This document shows, piece by piece, positions 44,160-52,291 of a DNA stretch of 64,000 bases. Source of the DNA: an uncultured Pelagibacteraceae bacterium (GTDB lineage Bacteria; Pseudomonadota; Alphaproteobacteria; Pelagibacterales; Pelagibacteraceae); the NCBI GenBank assembly GCA_902598015.1, contig CACJZT010000005.1, positions 1 to 64,000 of the forward strand, given 5' to 3'. Each line of letters begins with the position of its first letter. Position 1 is the first letter of the stretch. The position numbers and the translations under genes were made by a program. A model generated the notes under the pieces. The model did no database searches and was not told where the DNA came from. It saw only the letters and a program-made list of their open reading frames with translations.

Positions 44160-44402
44160 TTATTTACTTTTTGATCTACTTGCCCACCACTTATCTAAAA
44201 TGAAATACCATATAGAATTGGCAATTGGTTCTACAATTGCATCAGTCAAAGCTATCATAAAAGATACATCAGCAACTATCATCAAAACAGTTATAGCAAT
44301 TGCAAAATGACCAACTGTATAAACAATTGTTCTTAAAATAGAGCCTCTGTTATTGGAATAAATCTGACCGGCAGCTTTAAAAATACCGTTAGTAACTTCC
44401 AT
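44160..44402 (-). CDS. DUF2061 small membrane protein
   Basis: 80-residue protein with two membrane helices. The RTIVYTVGHFAIAITVLMIVADV helix and IANSIWYFILDKWW near the C terminus match the DUF2061 pattern, whose function is unknown. Its ATG overlaps the stop of the Asp/Asn hydroxylase-like gene (TAATG), so it is co-translated with it, third in the katG run. Confidence 0.8.
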   Translation of the reverse strand: MEVTNGIFKAAGQIYSNNRGSILRTIVYTVGHFAIAITVLMIVADVSFMIALTDAIVEPIANSIWYFILDKWWASRSKSK

Positions 44403-44998
44403 TATTCTTTAAACGGGCTTTCAAGAACACAAGCAACTAAGTGAACTCTAGCCTGTTCTCCTCCATTAAAAAAGTTATGATACTTTGTATTGTTAGTAAT
44501 CCATACATGTCCATCTGCAGGCAAATGTTTTGCAACATTTTCAATGACCATTGAACAACCTGCATTAGTTACTATCGGAATATGTAATCTACACTCTGGA
44601 TCTTTGTGCCAGCTTAGCGTTGATCTTGGCTCTTTTAATAAAAGCCTTACTCTTCCTAGTTTAAATTTTTTACTAAGAATTTCATAAACCTCTTTAAAAT
44701 AAGTTTTCTCGAACTCTGGTAGCAACTGAGTATATTTCGATTCATCAATATCAATATCTCTTGAGACTTCTTTTCCTGTCTCATCAGCAATAGTCCAATA
44801 TCTACCTCTGATATTGTTCCCTTCTATAGAGTCTTTGTTATTTGGAATTTGATTTAGAGGAATTGCACCAAAGTGAGTAACACCTGGCGAATTAAATTTC
44901 TTTTTCTCTAAAATTAGATTTAAGTCATTTCGCAATCTATTTATATCAAACTTAATTTCAGGAACTTTATAAAAGTCTTCGAACGATAGTGATGTCAT
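44402..44998 (-). CDS. aspartyl/asparaginyl beta-hydroxylase-like 2OG oxygenase
   Basis: 198-residue protein of the Asp_Arg_Hydrox family of cupin-type Fe(II)/2OG enzymes. The iron/2OG region reads LSWHKDPECRLHIPIVTN and continues NNTKYHNFFNGGEQARVHLV, supplying the paired His residues and Arg. It lacks the TPR and membrane parts of animal AspH. Substrate unknown, possibly a small molecule or peptide. It starts 19 bp after the katG stop and is probably on the katG transcript. Confidence 0.82.
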   Translation of the reverse strand: MTSLSFEDFYKVPEIKFDINRLRNDLNLILEKKKFNSPGVTHFGAIPLNQIPNNKDSIEGNNIRGRYWTIADETGKEVSRDIDIDESKYTQLLPEFEKTYFKEVYEILSKKFKLGRVRLLLKEPRSTLSWHKDPECRLHIPIVTNAGCSMVIENVAKHLPADGHVWITNNTKYHNFFNGGEQARVHLVACVLESPFKE

Positions 44999-45017
44999 TT
45001 TTCCGCTTTCCTTAATA

Positions 45018-47255
45018 CTAGTTTAATCTTAAATCAAATCTATCTGCATTCATCACTTTGACCCATGCAGATACAAAGTCTTTAACAAATTTGTCAGATG
45101 AGTCTTTGCAGGCATAGACTTCGGCTAATGCTCTTAATTGAGAATTTGAACCAAAAATAAGGTCAACTCTTGAACCTTTCCACTTAGTTTTTTTAGACTT
45201 TCTATCTTTACCAACAAAATATTGTTCAGATTTGTCAGTTTCTTTCCAAGTGGTACTCATATCAAGAAGATTTACAAAATAATCTGTTGATAGAGTTCCA
45301 GGTTTTTTTGTGAATACTCCATTTTTAGAACTATCATAGTTTGTATCTAAAACTCTCATTCCTCCTACAAGAACTGTCATCTCTGGTGCCGTTAATCCCA
45401 TTAATTGTGCCTTATCAATTAATTTTTCCTCAGCTGAAACATTAGATTTACCTTTTTTCATGTAGTTTCTAAAACCATCCGCTTGCGGCTCAAGTAATCC
45501 AAATGAATTTACATCTGTTTGGTCTTGTCTTGCATCTCCTCTTCCAGGTGTGAATGGAACCTGAATTTTATGACCAGCTTTTTTTGCTGCCATCTCTATT
45601 CCTACATTTCCACCTAATACTATAAGGTCCGCCATTGAGACTGATTTTTTATTTGTATCAAATTTTTTCTTAATTTTTTGTAAAGCTTTAATAACCTTTG
45701 AAAGTTTTTTAGGGTTATTGACTTTCCAACTTCTTTGAGGCTCAAGCATAATTCTTGCACCATTTGCTCCACCTCTTTTGTCAGAACCTCTGTATGTAGA
45801 AGCAGAAGCCCAAGCCGTAGAAACTAAATCAGAAACAGAGATTTTTGATTTTGAAAGCTTTGATTTTAAATCTCTTATATCTTTTGATTTAAGTTTATAT
45901 TTTGGTTTATCTATAGGATCTTGCCAAATTAATTGTTCTTTTGGTACTTCGCTACCCAAATAACATGCTCTTGGTCCCATGTCTCTATGAGTAAGCTTAA
46001 ACCAAGCTCTTGCAAATGCATCAGCAAATTCATCTGGATTTTGATAAAAATGTTTTGAAATTGGTCCATAGCTTTTATCCATTCTCAAAGATAAATCAGT
46101 TGTTTGCATCATTGGAGGATGCATTTTACTTTTATCATGAGCATCAGGTACCATTTTAATTCTCTGACCATTCTTTTTTGGAGTCCATTGAAATGCTCCA
46201 GCAGGTCCTTTTGTCAATTCCCATTCATGGTTAAATAAACAATCAAAGTAACCCATGTCCCATTGTGTTGGTGTTTGTGTCCATGCTCCTTCAATACCAC
46301 TACTTATTGCATGTACACCTTTTCCTGATTTATAGTTACTATTCCAACCAGTTGCTTGATCTTGAATTCTTGATGCTTCTGGATCAGGTCCTTTATGAGA
46401 TTCTGGTGCAGCACCATGAGATTTTCCAAAAGTATGACCACCAGCAACAAGTGCAACAGTTTCATAATCATTCATTGCCATTCGTCCAAATGTTTCTCTA
46501 ATATCGTGAGCTGCTTTTAATGGATCTGGATTAAAATCTGGACCTTGTGGATTTACATAAATTAATCCCATGTGAGAAGCTCCCAATGGTTGTTCAAGAT
46601 CTCTCTTTCCGCTGTATCTCTTAACACCCAACATTTCTTTTTCTGAGCCCCAGTAAATATCATCTTCTGGTTCCCAGATGTCAGTTCTTCCCGCTCCAAA
46701 ACCGAATGTTTTAAAGCCCATTGACTCTAATGCTACATTTCCAACTAGTATAAATAAATCTGCCCAAGAAATTCTTTTTCCATATTTCTGTTTTATTGGC
46801 CACAAAAGTAATCTAGCTTTATCTAAATTAACATTATCAGGCCAAGCATTTAACGGTGCAAACCTTTGATTACCTGTTCCAGCACCTCCTCTACCATCAC
46901 CTGTTCTGTATGTACCCGCTGCGTGCCATGCTAATCTAATAAATAAAGGACCATAATGACCGTAATCTGCTGGCCACCAATCTTGTGAGTCTGTCATTAA
47001 TTTGTTTAAATCTTTTTTGAGTGCTTTGTAGTTCAGTTTTTTGAATTCTCTAGAATAATTAAATTTTTTCTCCATTGGATTTGATAAATTTGAGTGCTGA
47101 CTTAAAATTTTCAAATTCAAACTATTTGGCCAAAAATCTCTGTTTGTTTGTCCTCTTCCAGCACTAAATTTTGCTGGTGTACCTGCACCCGTAAAAGGGC
47201 ACTTACTTAATTCTGCTGATTTAAATGTTTTACTTTTATGAAATTCCGCACTCAT
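45018..47255 (-). CDS. katG: catalase-peroxidase
   Basis: 745-residue bifunctional haem enzyme that destroys hydrogen peroxide; two homologous peroxidase domains. The distal site [18 protein letters not shown] (Arg, Trp, His) is intact, the proximal His is in [10 protein letters not shown], and the Tyr in [10 protein letters not shown] and Met in [12 protein letters not shown] complete the Trp-Tyr-Met crosslink. A Shine-Dalgarno AGGAG lies 6-7 nt before the ATG. Its promoter is overlapped by two Irr-box-like sequences, and irr lies directly upstream in the same direction. Confidence 0.96.
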   Translation of the reverse strand: MSAEFHKSKTFKSAELSKCPFTGAGTPAKFSAGRGQTNRDFWPNSLNLKILSQHSNLSNPMEKKFNYSREFKKLNYKALKKDLNKLMTDSQDWWPADYGHYGPLFIRLAWHAAGTYRTGDGRGGAGTGNQRFAPLNAWPDNVNLDKARLLLWPIKQKYGKRISWADLFILVGNVALESMGFKTFGFGAGRTDIWEPEDDIYWGSEKEMLGVKRYSGKRDLEQPLGASHMGLIYVNPQGPDFNPDPLKAAHDIRETFGRMAMNDYETVALVAGGHTFGKSHGAAPESHKGPDPEASRIQDQATGWNSNYKSGKGVHAISSGIEGAWTQTPTQWDMGYFDCLFNHEWELTKGPAGAFQWTPKKNGQRIKMVPDAHDKSKMHPPMMQTTDLSLRMDKSYGPISKHFYQNPDEFADAFARAWFKLTHRDMGPRACYLGSEVPKEQLIWQDPIDKPKYKLKSKDIRDLKSKLSKSKISVSDLVSTAWASASTYRGSDKRGGANGARIMLEPQRSWKVNNPKKLSKVIKALQKIKKKFDTNKKSVSMADLIVLGGNVGIEMAAKKAGHKIQVPFTPGRGDARQDQTDVNSFGLLEPQADGFRNYMKKGKSNVSAEEKLIDKAQLMGLTAPEMTVLVGGMRVLDTNYDSSKNGVFTKKPGTLSTDYFVNLLDMSTTWKETDKSEQYFVGKDRKSKKTKWKGSRVDLIFGSNSQLRALAEVYACKDSSDKFVKDFVSAWVKVMNADRFDLRLN

Positions 47256-47276
47256 TATTATTTATCTCCTTTAATA

Positions 47277-47291
47277 TTATAATTATTCTAA
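47277..47291 (-). promoter_or_regulatory. katG operator copy 1 (Irr/Fur-family box)
   Basis: TTATAATTATTCTAA, identical over 15 bp to the second copy 23 bp away. It covers the predicted start of katG transcription. It matches the Fur-family palindrome, and the ICE consensus TTTAGAA-N3-TTCTAAA with three mismatches (one at each end plus one internal). Confidence 0.7.
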
Positions 47292-47298
47292 TTCGTTG

Positions 47299-47315
47299 TT
47301 TATAATTATTCTAAA
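47299..47315 (-). promoter_or_regulatory. katG operator copy 2 (ICE/Irr box) over the -10
   Basis: TTTATAATTATTCTAAA matches the published Irr iron control element TTTAGAA-N3-TTCTAAA at 13 of 14 specified positions. It overlaps the spacer and the -10 hexamer of the katG promoter, so bound Irr should block RNA polymerase. Confidence 0.75.
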
Positions 47316-47327
47316 GAAGATTGTCAA
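47299..47327 (-). promoter_or_regulatory. katG promoter
   Basis: On the minus strand, a perfect -35 TTGACA (47327-47322), 17 bp spacer and -10 TATAAA (47304-47299). Predicted transcription start is near 47292, about 37 nt before the katG ATG. Confidence 0.8.
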
Positions 47328-47361
47328 TAAGTCAGAATATTTACGATGTAATTTTGAAAAC

Positions 47362-47772
47362 CTAGTCTTCTAATTTAACTAAAACTTCAACTGATTTAAT
47401 TTTTTTTCCAGGTATAGATTTTTGAATTTCTATTGGTCCTACATCCTCATTTTTAAGATCAATAAGCTTTTCTTCTTTAACATCGAAGAAGTGGTGATGA
47501 TCTGTGACATTTGTATCAAAATAAGTTTGATTAGAATTAATAGGTATTTCTTTTAAATATCCTTTTTTATGAAATGCATGAACTGTATTGTAAACAGTTG
47601 CTAAAGAAACTTTCTCTCCAGTTTTATCTTTTATCAAATTGAATAAGTCGTTTATTGTGAAATGGAAAGTTTTATCTCTATTAAATAAAACCTCGCATAT
47701 ATTTATTCTTTGTTTAGTTGGTCTTAAACTAGAGTTTCTTAGTTTTTCAATAAATTCTTGTTTACTCGTCAT
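47362..47772 (-). CDS. irr: iron response regulator Irr (Fur family)
   Basis: 136-residue Fur-superfamily repressor. The winged-helix part shows LRPTKQRINICEVLF and SLATVYNTVHAF; the metal/haem region shows TYFDTNVTDHHHFF, with the His triplet characteristic of Irr, which senses haem and represses under iron limitation. Position next to fabA-fabB-fabI is the conserved place of irr in rhizobia and relatives. The ATG at 47772 is preferred to TTG 47778. An ICE-like box lies 7 bp upstream of this ATG. PerR is the main alternative because of katG, but the His-rich motif and synteny favour Irr. Confidence 0.87.
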   Translation of the reverse strand: MTSKQEFIEKLRNSSLRPTKQRINICEVLFNRDKTFHFTINDLFNLIKDKTGEKVSLATVYNTVHAFHKKGYLKEIPINSNQTYFDTNVTDHHHFFDVKEEKLIDLKNEDVGPIEIQKSIPGKKIKSVEVLVKLED

Positions 47773-47778
47773 TAGCAA

Positions 47779-47795
47779 TTTAAAACTATTCTAAA
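47779..47795 (-). promoter_or_regulatory. ICE-like box at the irr start
   Basis: TTTAAAACTATTCTAAA matches the ICE consensus TTTAGAA-N3-TTCTAAA at 13 of 14 positions. It is just downstream of a minus-strand TATAAT (47811-47806), so Irr bound here should repress its own gene. It is also about 50-67 bp upstream of the fabA ATG on the other strand. Confidence 0.7.
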
Positions 47796-47845
47796 CTATT
47801 TGTATATTATAATGTACCTAAATCAAGTAATAAGATTACAAAATT

Positions 47846-48346
47846 ATGAAAAAAAGTTCCTTTAATTACGACGAACTAATTGATTGCGCTAATGGTAAGT
47901 TATTTGGTCCAGGTAATGCAAAATTACCTTCTCCACCAATGCTAATGTTTGATAGAATTACAGAAATAACTGAGAGTGAGGGTTTTTATAAAAAAGGATC
48001 TATGAAAGCCGAACTTGATATTAAGGATAATTTGTGGTTCTTTGATTGTCATTTTAGAGAAGATCCAGTTATGCCAGGTTGTCTTGGTTTAGATGCTATG
48101 TGGCAGCTAGTTGGCTTTTTTCTTGGTTGGCTTGGAAATCCAGGAAGAGGTAGAGCATTAGGTGTAAGCACTGTAAAATTCACTGGTGAAGTTCTTAAAA
48201 ATGTCAAAATGGCAACATATGAAATAGATATGAAAAGAATTCTTGTTAAAGGAGAAACAACTGTAGGTCTTGCGAATGGAATATTGCTTGCTGATGGAAA
48301 AAAGATTTATAGTGCAGAAAATCTTAAGGTAGGATTATTTAAATAA
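47846..48346 (+). CDS. fabA: 3-hydroxydecanoyl-ACP dehydratase/isomerase
   Basis: 166-residue hotdog enzyme that dehydrates 3-hydroxydecanoyl-ACP and isomerises it to the cis-3 product, starting unsaturated fatty acid synthesis. The catalytic His is in [19 protein letters not shown] and the Asp follows in the same motif. It opens the operon fabA-fabB-fabI with a TAATG-type overlap to fabB and is divergent from irr. Confidence 0.96.
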   Translation: MKKSSFNYDELIDCANGKLFGPGNAKLPSPPMLMFDRITEITESEGFYKKGSMKAELDIKDNLWFFDCHFREDPVMPGCLGLDAMWQLVGFFLGWLGNPGRGRALGVSTVKFTGEVLKNVKMATYEIDMKRILVKGETTVGLANGILLADGKKIYSAENLKVGLFK

Positions 48347-49557
48347 TGAAAAGAGTAGTTGTAACAGGACTTGGTGTAGTTTCATGTTTGGGAAATAATC
48401 AAGATGAGGTTTATCAATCATTAGTTAATACAAAATCAGGAATAACATTTTCTGATGAATACAAAGAGCATAATTTGAAAAGCCATGTTCATGGTAAACC
48501 TAATATCAAATTGGAAGATTATATTGATAGAAAAGTTATTAGATTTATGGGTGCTGGATCAGCATATAATTATGTTGCAATGAGTGAAGCAGTTAAAGAC
48601 TCTGGATTAGAAGAAAATGAGGTTAGTAATATTTCAACTGGGATGGTAATGGGATCTGGAGGGCCATCAATTGAAAATGTTATTTTAGCATCAGATAAAA
48701 CGAGAGAAAAAAATCCAAAAAAAATGGGTCCATTTATAGTTCCAAGAACAATGGCAAGTACTGCTTCTGCCACTCTAGCAGTTCCATTTAAAATAAAAGG
48801 CACTAATTACACAATAAGTTCAGCATGTGCAACGAGTGGTCATTGTATTGGTAACGCAATGGAACTTATTCAATTAGGAAAACAAAATATTATTTTTGCA
48901 GGTGGCAGTGATGAGGTTCACTTTGCAATGACTGCAATGTTTGATGCAATGACTGCACTATCATCAAAATATAACGATACCCCTGAAAAAGCCTCAAGAC
49001 CGTATGATAAAACAAGGGATGGTTTTGTAATTGCTGGTGGAGGTGGAGTTCTTGTTTTAGAAGAATACGAACATGCCAAAGCAAGAGGTGCTAAAATATA
49101 CGCAGAATTAACTGGATATGGAGCAACATCAGATGGCTATGATATGGTTGCACCATCTGGCGAGGGAGCGGTGAGATGTATGAAAATGGCTTTAGCAACT
49201 TCAAAAAATAAAATTGACTATATTAATACTCACGGGACATCAACACCTGTAGGAGATATTACAGAATTAAAAGCAGTTGGAGAGGCTTTCCCAGACTATA
49301 AACCTAAGATAAGTTCTACAAAATCTTTGTCAGGTCATTCATTAGGTGCAACTTCAGTTCACGAAGCAATTTATAGTTTGATAATGATGAAAAATAATTT
49401 TATTTCAGCGTCAGCAAATATTTCAGAAATGGATGATGAAGCTAAGAACTATCCAATTGTTACACAGGTTGAAAAAAACGTAAATCTAAATGCAATTATG
49501 TCTAACAGTTTTGGTTTTGGTGGAACTAATGCAACATTAGTGTTTGAGAAAGTTTAG
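48346..49557 (+). CDS. fabB: 3-oxoacyl-ACP synthase I
   Basis: 403-residue condensing enzyme that elongates the cis-3-decenoyl product of FabA. The active Cys is in [12 protein letters not shown], and the two His in [11 protein letters not shown] and SLSGHSLGA. Family length. Its start overlaps the fabA stop by one base, and the fabI ATG follows 4 bp after its stop. Confidence 0.95.
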   Translation: MKRVVVTGLGVVSCLGNNQDEVYQSLVNTKSGITFSDEYKEHNLKSHVHGKPNIKLEDYIDRKVIRFMGAGSAYNYVAMSEAVKDSGLEENEVSNISTGMVMGSGGPSIENVILASDKTREKNPKKMGPFIVPRTMASTASATLAVPFKIKGTNYTISSACATSGHCIGNAMELIQLGKQNIIFAGGSDEVHFAMTAMFDAMTALSSKYNDTPEKASRPYDKTRDGFVIAGGGGVLVLEEYEHAKARGAKIYAELTGYGATSDGYDMVAPSGEGAVRCMKMALATSKNKIDYINTHGTSTPVGDITELKAVGEAFPDYKPKISSTKSLSGHSLGATSVHEAIYSLIMMKNNFISASANISEMDDEAKNYPIVTQVEKNVNLNAIMSNSFGFGGTNATLVFEKV

Positions 49558-49561
49558 ATCT

Positions 49562-50347
49562 ATGAATTTAATGAAGGGAAAAAAAGGTCTTATCATGGGC
49601 GTTGCCAATGAAAGATCAATTGCATGGGGCATATCACAAAAACTTGCAGAAGCTGGAGCAGAGTTAGCTTTTACATATTTGGGTGATGCTTTAAAAAAAA
49701 GAGTTGTTCCACTTGCGGAAAAATTAAATTCAAATGTAACATTTAGCTGTGATGTAGAAAAAAAAGAAGAAGTTGTAAAACTCTTTGAAGATGTAAAAAG
49801 TCAATGGGGAGAAATTGATTTTGTTGTGCATGCAATTGCATTTTCAGATAAGTCTGAGTTATCAGGAGAATATTTAAATACAACTAGAGAAAACTTTTTA
49901 AGAAGTATGTTGATATCCTGTTTTTCATTTACTGAAGTTGCTAGAGAGGCATCTAAAGTAATGAAGGAAGGTGGTAGTATGATTACTTTGAGTTATGAGG
50001 CAAATAAAGCCATACCTAATTATAATGTAATGGGAGTATGTAAAGCTGCACTAGAGTCTAGTGTTAAATACCTCGCAAGGGATCTAGGAGCAAAGAATAT
50101 TAGAATTAATGCAATAAGTGCGGGACCAATTAAAACTCTAGCAGCTTCTGCTATTGGGGATGCTAAATTTCTTTACAAGTGGAATGCAGATCATTCATTT
50201 TTGAAAAGAAATGTAGATAATCTCGACGTAGGAAATTCAGCTTTATATTTACTAAGCGATATGGCTGGAGGTGTTACTGGTGAAATTCATTATGTAGATG
50301 CTGGTTACAATAAAGTTGGAATGCCAGATCCTAAGAATATTAGTTAA
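49562..50347 (+). CDS. fabI: enoyl-ACP reductase (NADH) FabI
   Basis: 261-residue short-chain dehydrogenase-type enoyl-ACP reductase, last step of fatty acid elongation. The FabI nucleotide site is MGVANERSIAWGI, and the catalytic Tyr and Lys are in PNYNVMGVCKAALE. The ATG at 49562 is chosen over the TTG at 49544 inside fabB; the ATG at 49571 is also possible. Completes the unsaturated-fatty-acid operon beside irr. Confidence 0.94.
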   Translation: MNLMKGKKGLIMGVANERSIAWGISQKLAEAGAELAFTYLGDALKKRVVPLAEKLNSNVTFSCDVEKKEEVVKLFEDVKSQWGEIDFVVHAIAFSDKSELSGEYLNTTRENFLRSMLISCFSFTEVAREASKVMKEGGSMITLSYEANKAIPNYNVMGVCKAALESSVKYLARDLGAKNIRINAISAGPIKTLAASAIGDAKFLYKWNADHSFLKRNVDNLDVGNSALYLLSDMAGGVTGEIHYVDAGYNKVGMPDPKNIS

Positions 50348-50355
50348 TATTTTTT

Positions 50356-51303
50356 ATGAAAAAAATCCTACTTTGTTTCACATTTTGTTTTTTTATTTTT
50401 GGAGATCTCAGTGCTAAAAGTTATAGTATAGGAAGTAAAATTTCTGGCCATATTGAGTTTTATAAAAAATATAAATTTGAACTTCCACCTGGTGAATGGA
50501 CAGTTGCTGATAGATATGTTTATGAACAATGGGGTTTCTATAATAAAGGCTACATTTTACTTAAATTAAACAATAAAAAAGCTGAAGACATAATAATGAT
50601 TGGTGAGAATGTAATTCCACAAAAATGGATTGGTTATGTTGATCCTTGGATAGTTGAGGTTGTGTTTAAAGATAAATATGATGGGTGTTATAAAAGACCT
50701 GAATATTATGTTTTTGAATTTTTTTCTAAAGGATCATCATTTAACTGTTTTTGGGTTTACCATTTAGACTTATATAAAGAACTATTTGATCCTGAAGATC
50801 CTTCTAGAAGGGGTATTTATTCACAATTTAAAGCTTGGCTTAGAGACAGTAAAATTGAACTCCCAAAAGTTACACTTGGGCATTCACATTGGTTCTTTTC
50901 AAGACTTACAGGAGGAAAATGGTTTTACATAGTTCGTAATATGGATCCGAAAACTATAGGAGCACCAAAAAATAAACATATAAAAGAAGATAGATCTGAA
51001 TATCATCCACATAATATTTCTCAATACCCCGAACATAAGAAAAGTATGGAGAAAGTTGTTTCAATTGCTGCAGAAAGGCATAAACAATTTGAAATAGAAG
51101 TAAGGGCAAAAGAACATCATAAACTTGATTTAGCCTCTTACATTAATTTATCATTGAATAAAAAATTAAATCTTCAAAATGTTTCAAAAGTTAAATCGAG
51201 CGATATTTTATCCCAACTAAAAAGTTTAAACGAATTATTTAAATCTGGGGCATTATCAGAAGAAGAATTCAAAAAGGCTAAAGATAAAGTATTAAACCAA
51301 TAA
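50356..51303 (+). CDS. secreted protein of unknown function with C-terminal SHOCT motif
   Basis: 315 residues, beginning with a signal peptide (MKKILLCFTFCFFIFGDLSA). The body (about 25-260) is aromatic- and charge-rich, with many Trp, Tyr and Phe and a LPPGEWTVADRYVYEQWGF stretch; I cannot assign a family. The last ~32 residues (LSQLKSLNELFKSGALSEEEF) match the SHOCT short C-terminal motif. It lies 8 bp after fabI and may be on the same transcript. Confidence 0.7.
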   Translation: MKKILLCFTFCFFIFGDLSAKSYSIGSKISGHIEFYKKYKFELPPGEWTVADRYVYEQWGFYNKGYILLKLNNKKAEDIIMIGENVIPQKWIGYVDPWIVEVVFKDKYDGCYKRPEYYVFEFFSKGSSFNCFWVYHLDLYKELFDPEDPSRRGIYSQFKAWLRDSKIELPKVTLGHSHWFFSRLTGGKWFYIVRNMDPKTIGAPKNKHIKEDRSEYHPHNISQYPEHKKSMEKVVSIAAERHKQFEIEVRAKEHHKLDLASYINLSLNKKLNLQNVSKVKSSDILSQLKSLNELFKSGALSEEEFKKAKDKVLNQ

Positions 51304-51348
51304 TTTTACTTCTATTAAATTTGAAAAATATAAGGTAATTCTCTAAAT

Positions 51349-51738
51349 ATGATTAGTAATATTAGTCTCTATCTAACAACTATAATATTAGGAATTATGC
51401 TCTTCTTTTCTTTTGTTGTAGCACCTGTTACTTTCACCGCATTAGATGAAGAAAATGCTAGAAAATTTATAAGAAAAATATTTCCTTATTACTACACTGT
51501 TAATTTAGCAATTAGTATTTCAGTTTTAATTTGCTTTATAAGTCTGAAAATTTTTTCCTTAGATTTTTATTTAATTTTGAGTGTTGCGGTATTATTTGCT
51601 GTATCAAATTTTGTACTAATGCCAATTATAAATAAGTTCAGAGATGAAAAGCAGGATAAAAAATTTAAACAATCACACTTTGTTTCTGTGGTGATAAATT
51701 TTGTTCAAATGATTTTGTTGGTAATTGTCTTAATTTAA
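51349..51738 (+). CDS. DUF4149-like membrane protein
   Basis: 129-residue integral membrane protein with four helices. The MLFFSFVVAPVTFTAL motif in the first helix and the RKFIRKIFPYYYTVNL loop match the DUF4149/TMEM205-like family of unknown function. It overlaps the 3' end of the broken small gene on the other strand by 3 bp. Confidence 0.75.
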   Translation: MISNISLYLTTIILGIMLFFSFVVAPVTFTALDEENARKFIRKIFPYYYTVNLAISISVLICFISLKIFSLDFYLILSVAVLFAVSNFVLMPIINKFRDEKQDKKFKQSHFVSVVINFVQMILLVIVLI

Positions 51739-51886
51739 AAAGAATTAGTAATACCTAAGCCAACAGCAATAAAAAAACCTAACCAGATTAAACCTTTAAT
51801 AAAAAAAATGCAAAACTACCAAGTAATAAATATCTTCCATATTTATTTTTCTGTAGTTCTAACTTAAAGTTTTTTAAAAGCTTCAT
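51735..51886 (-). pseudogene. 50-codon small membrane gene interrupted by a one-base frameshift
   Basis: On the minus strand an ATG at 51886 starts MKLLKNFKLELQKNKYGRY and a hydrophobic run, then hits a run of eight A (plus-strand 51801-51808, T on the coding strand) after which it stops. Adding one T restores a frame that continues for 21 more residues, reading FFIKGLIWLGFFIAVGLGI and ending at a stop at 51735. The restored product has 50 residues with a basic head and one or two membrane helices. It may be a true frameshift, an assembly or sequencing slip, or programmed slippage. Confidence 0.5.
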
Positions 51887-51913
51887 TCTAATATAATTTA
51901 TTACAATTATTTT

Positions 51914-52276
51914 TTACTTGATCTTTTCCCACTCTTTCATACCACCAGTGATATTTTTGACATTTTTAACTCCCATATCCTTCATAGTTTTGGTTGCTAA
52001 TGTTCCTTGTCCACCAACACCACAAAAAACTACATATTCTTTATCAGGATTATTTTTAAACATATCATTTTCAAGAGGACTTCCTTCTGCTAAGTAAAAT
52101 TCTAATAAACCTCTATCTAAGTGAATTGCATTGCCGATCGTGCCTTTTGAAAAGCTCTCTTTGTCCCTAACATCGATAAATTGAACATTTGGGTCATTTA
52201 GCTTTTCTTTTACATCACTTGCGCTGATATTTTCAATTTCATTGCTTACGCTCATCAAATCATCAAATTTTTTCAT
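51914..52276 (-). CDS. rhodanese-domain protein
   Basis: 120-residue single rhodanese domain. QFIDVRDKESFSKGTIGNAIHLDRG is the typical N-terminal half, and the active-site Cys lies in VVFCGVGGQGTLATKT, followed by DMGVKNVKNITGGMKEW. It probably carries sulfur as a persulfide. It lies 15 bp after pnp and is likely on its transcript. Confidence 0.9.
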   Translation of the reverse strand: MKKFDDLMSVSNEIENISASDVKEKLNDPNVQFIDVRDKESFSKGTIGNAIHLDRGLLEFYLAEGSPLENDMFKNNPDKEYVVFCGVGGQGTLATKTMKDMGVKNVKNITGGMKEWEKIK

Positions 52277-52291
52277 ATTTCTCCTATAAAT

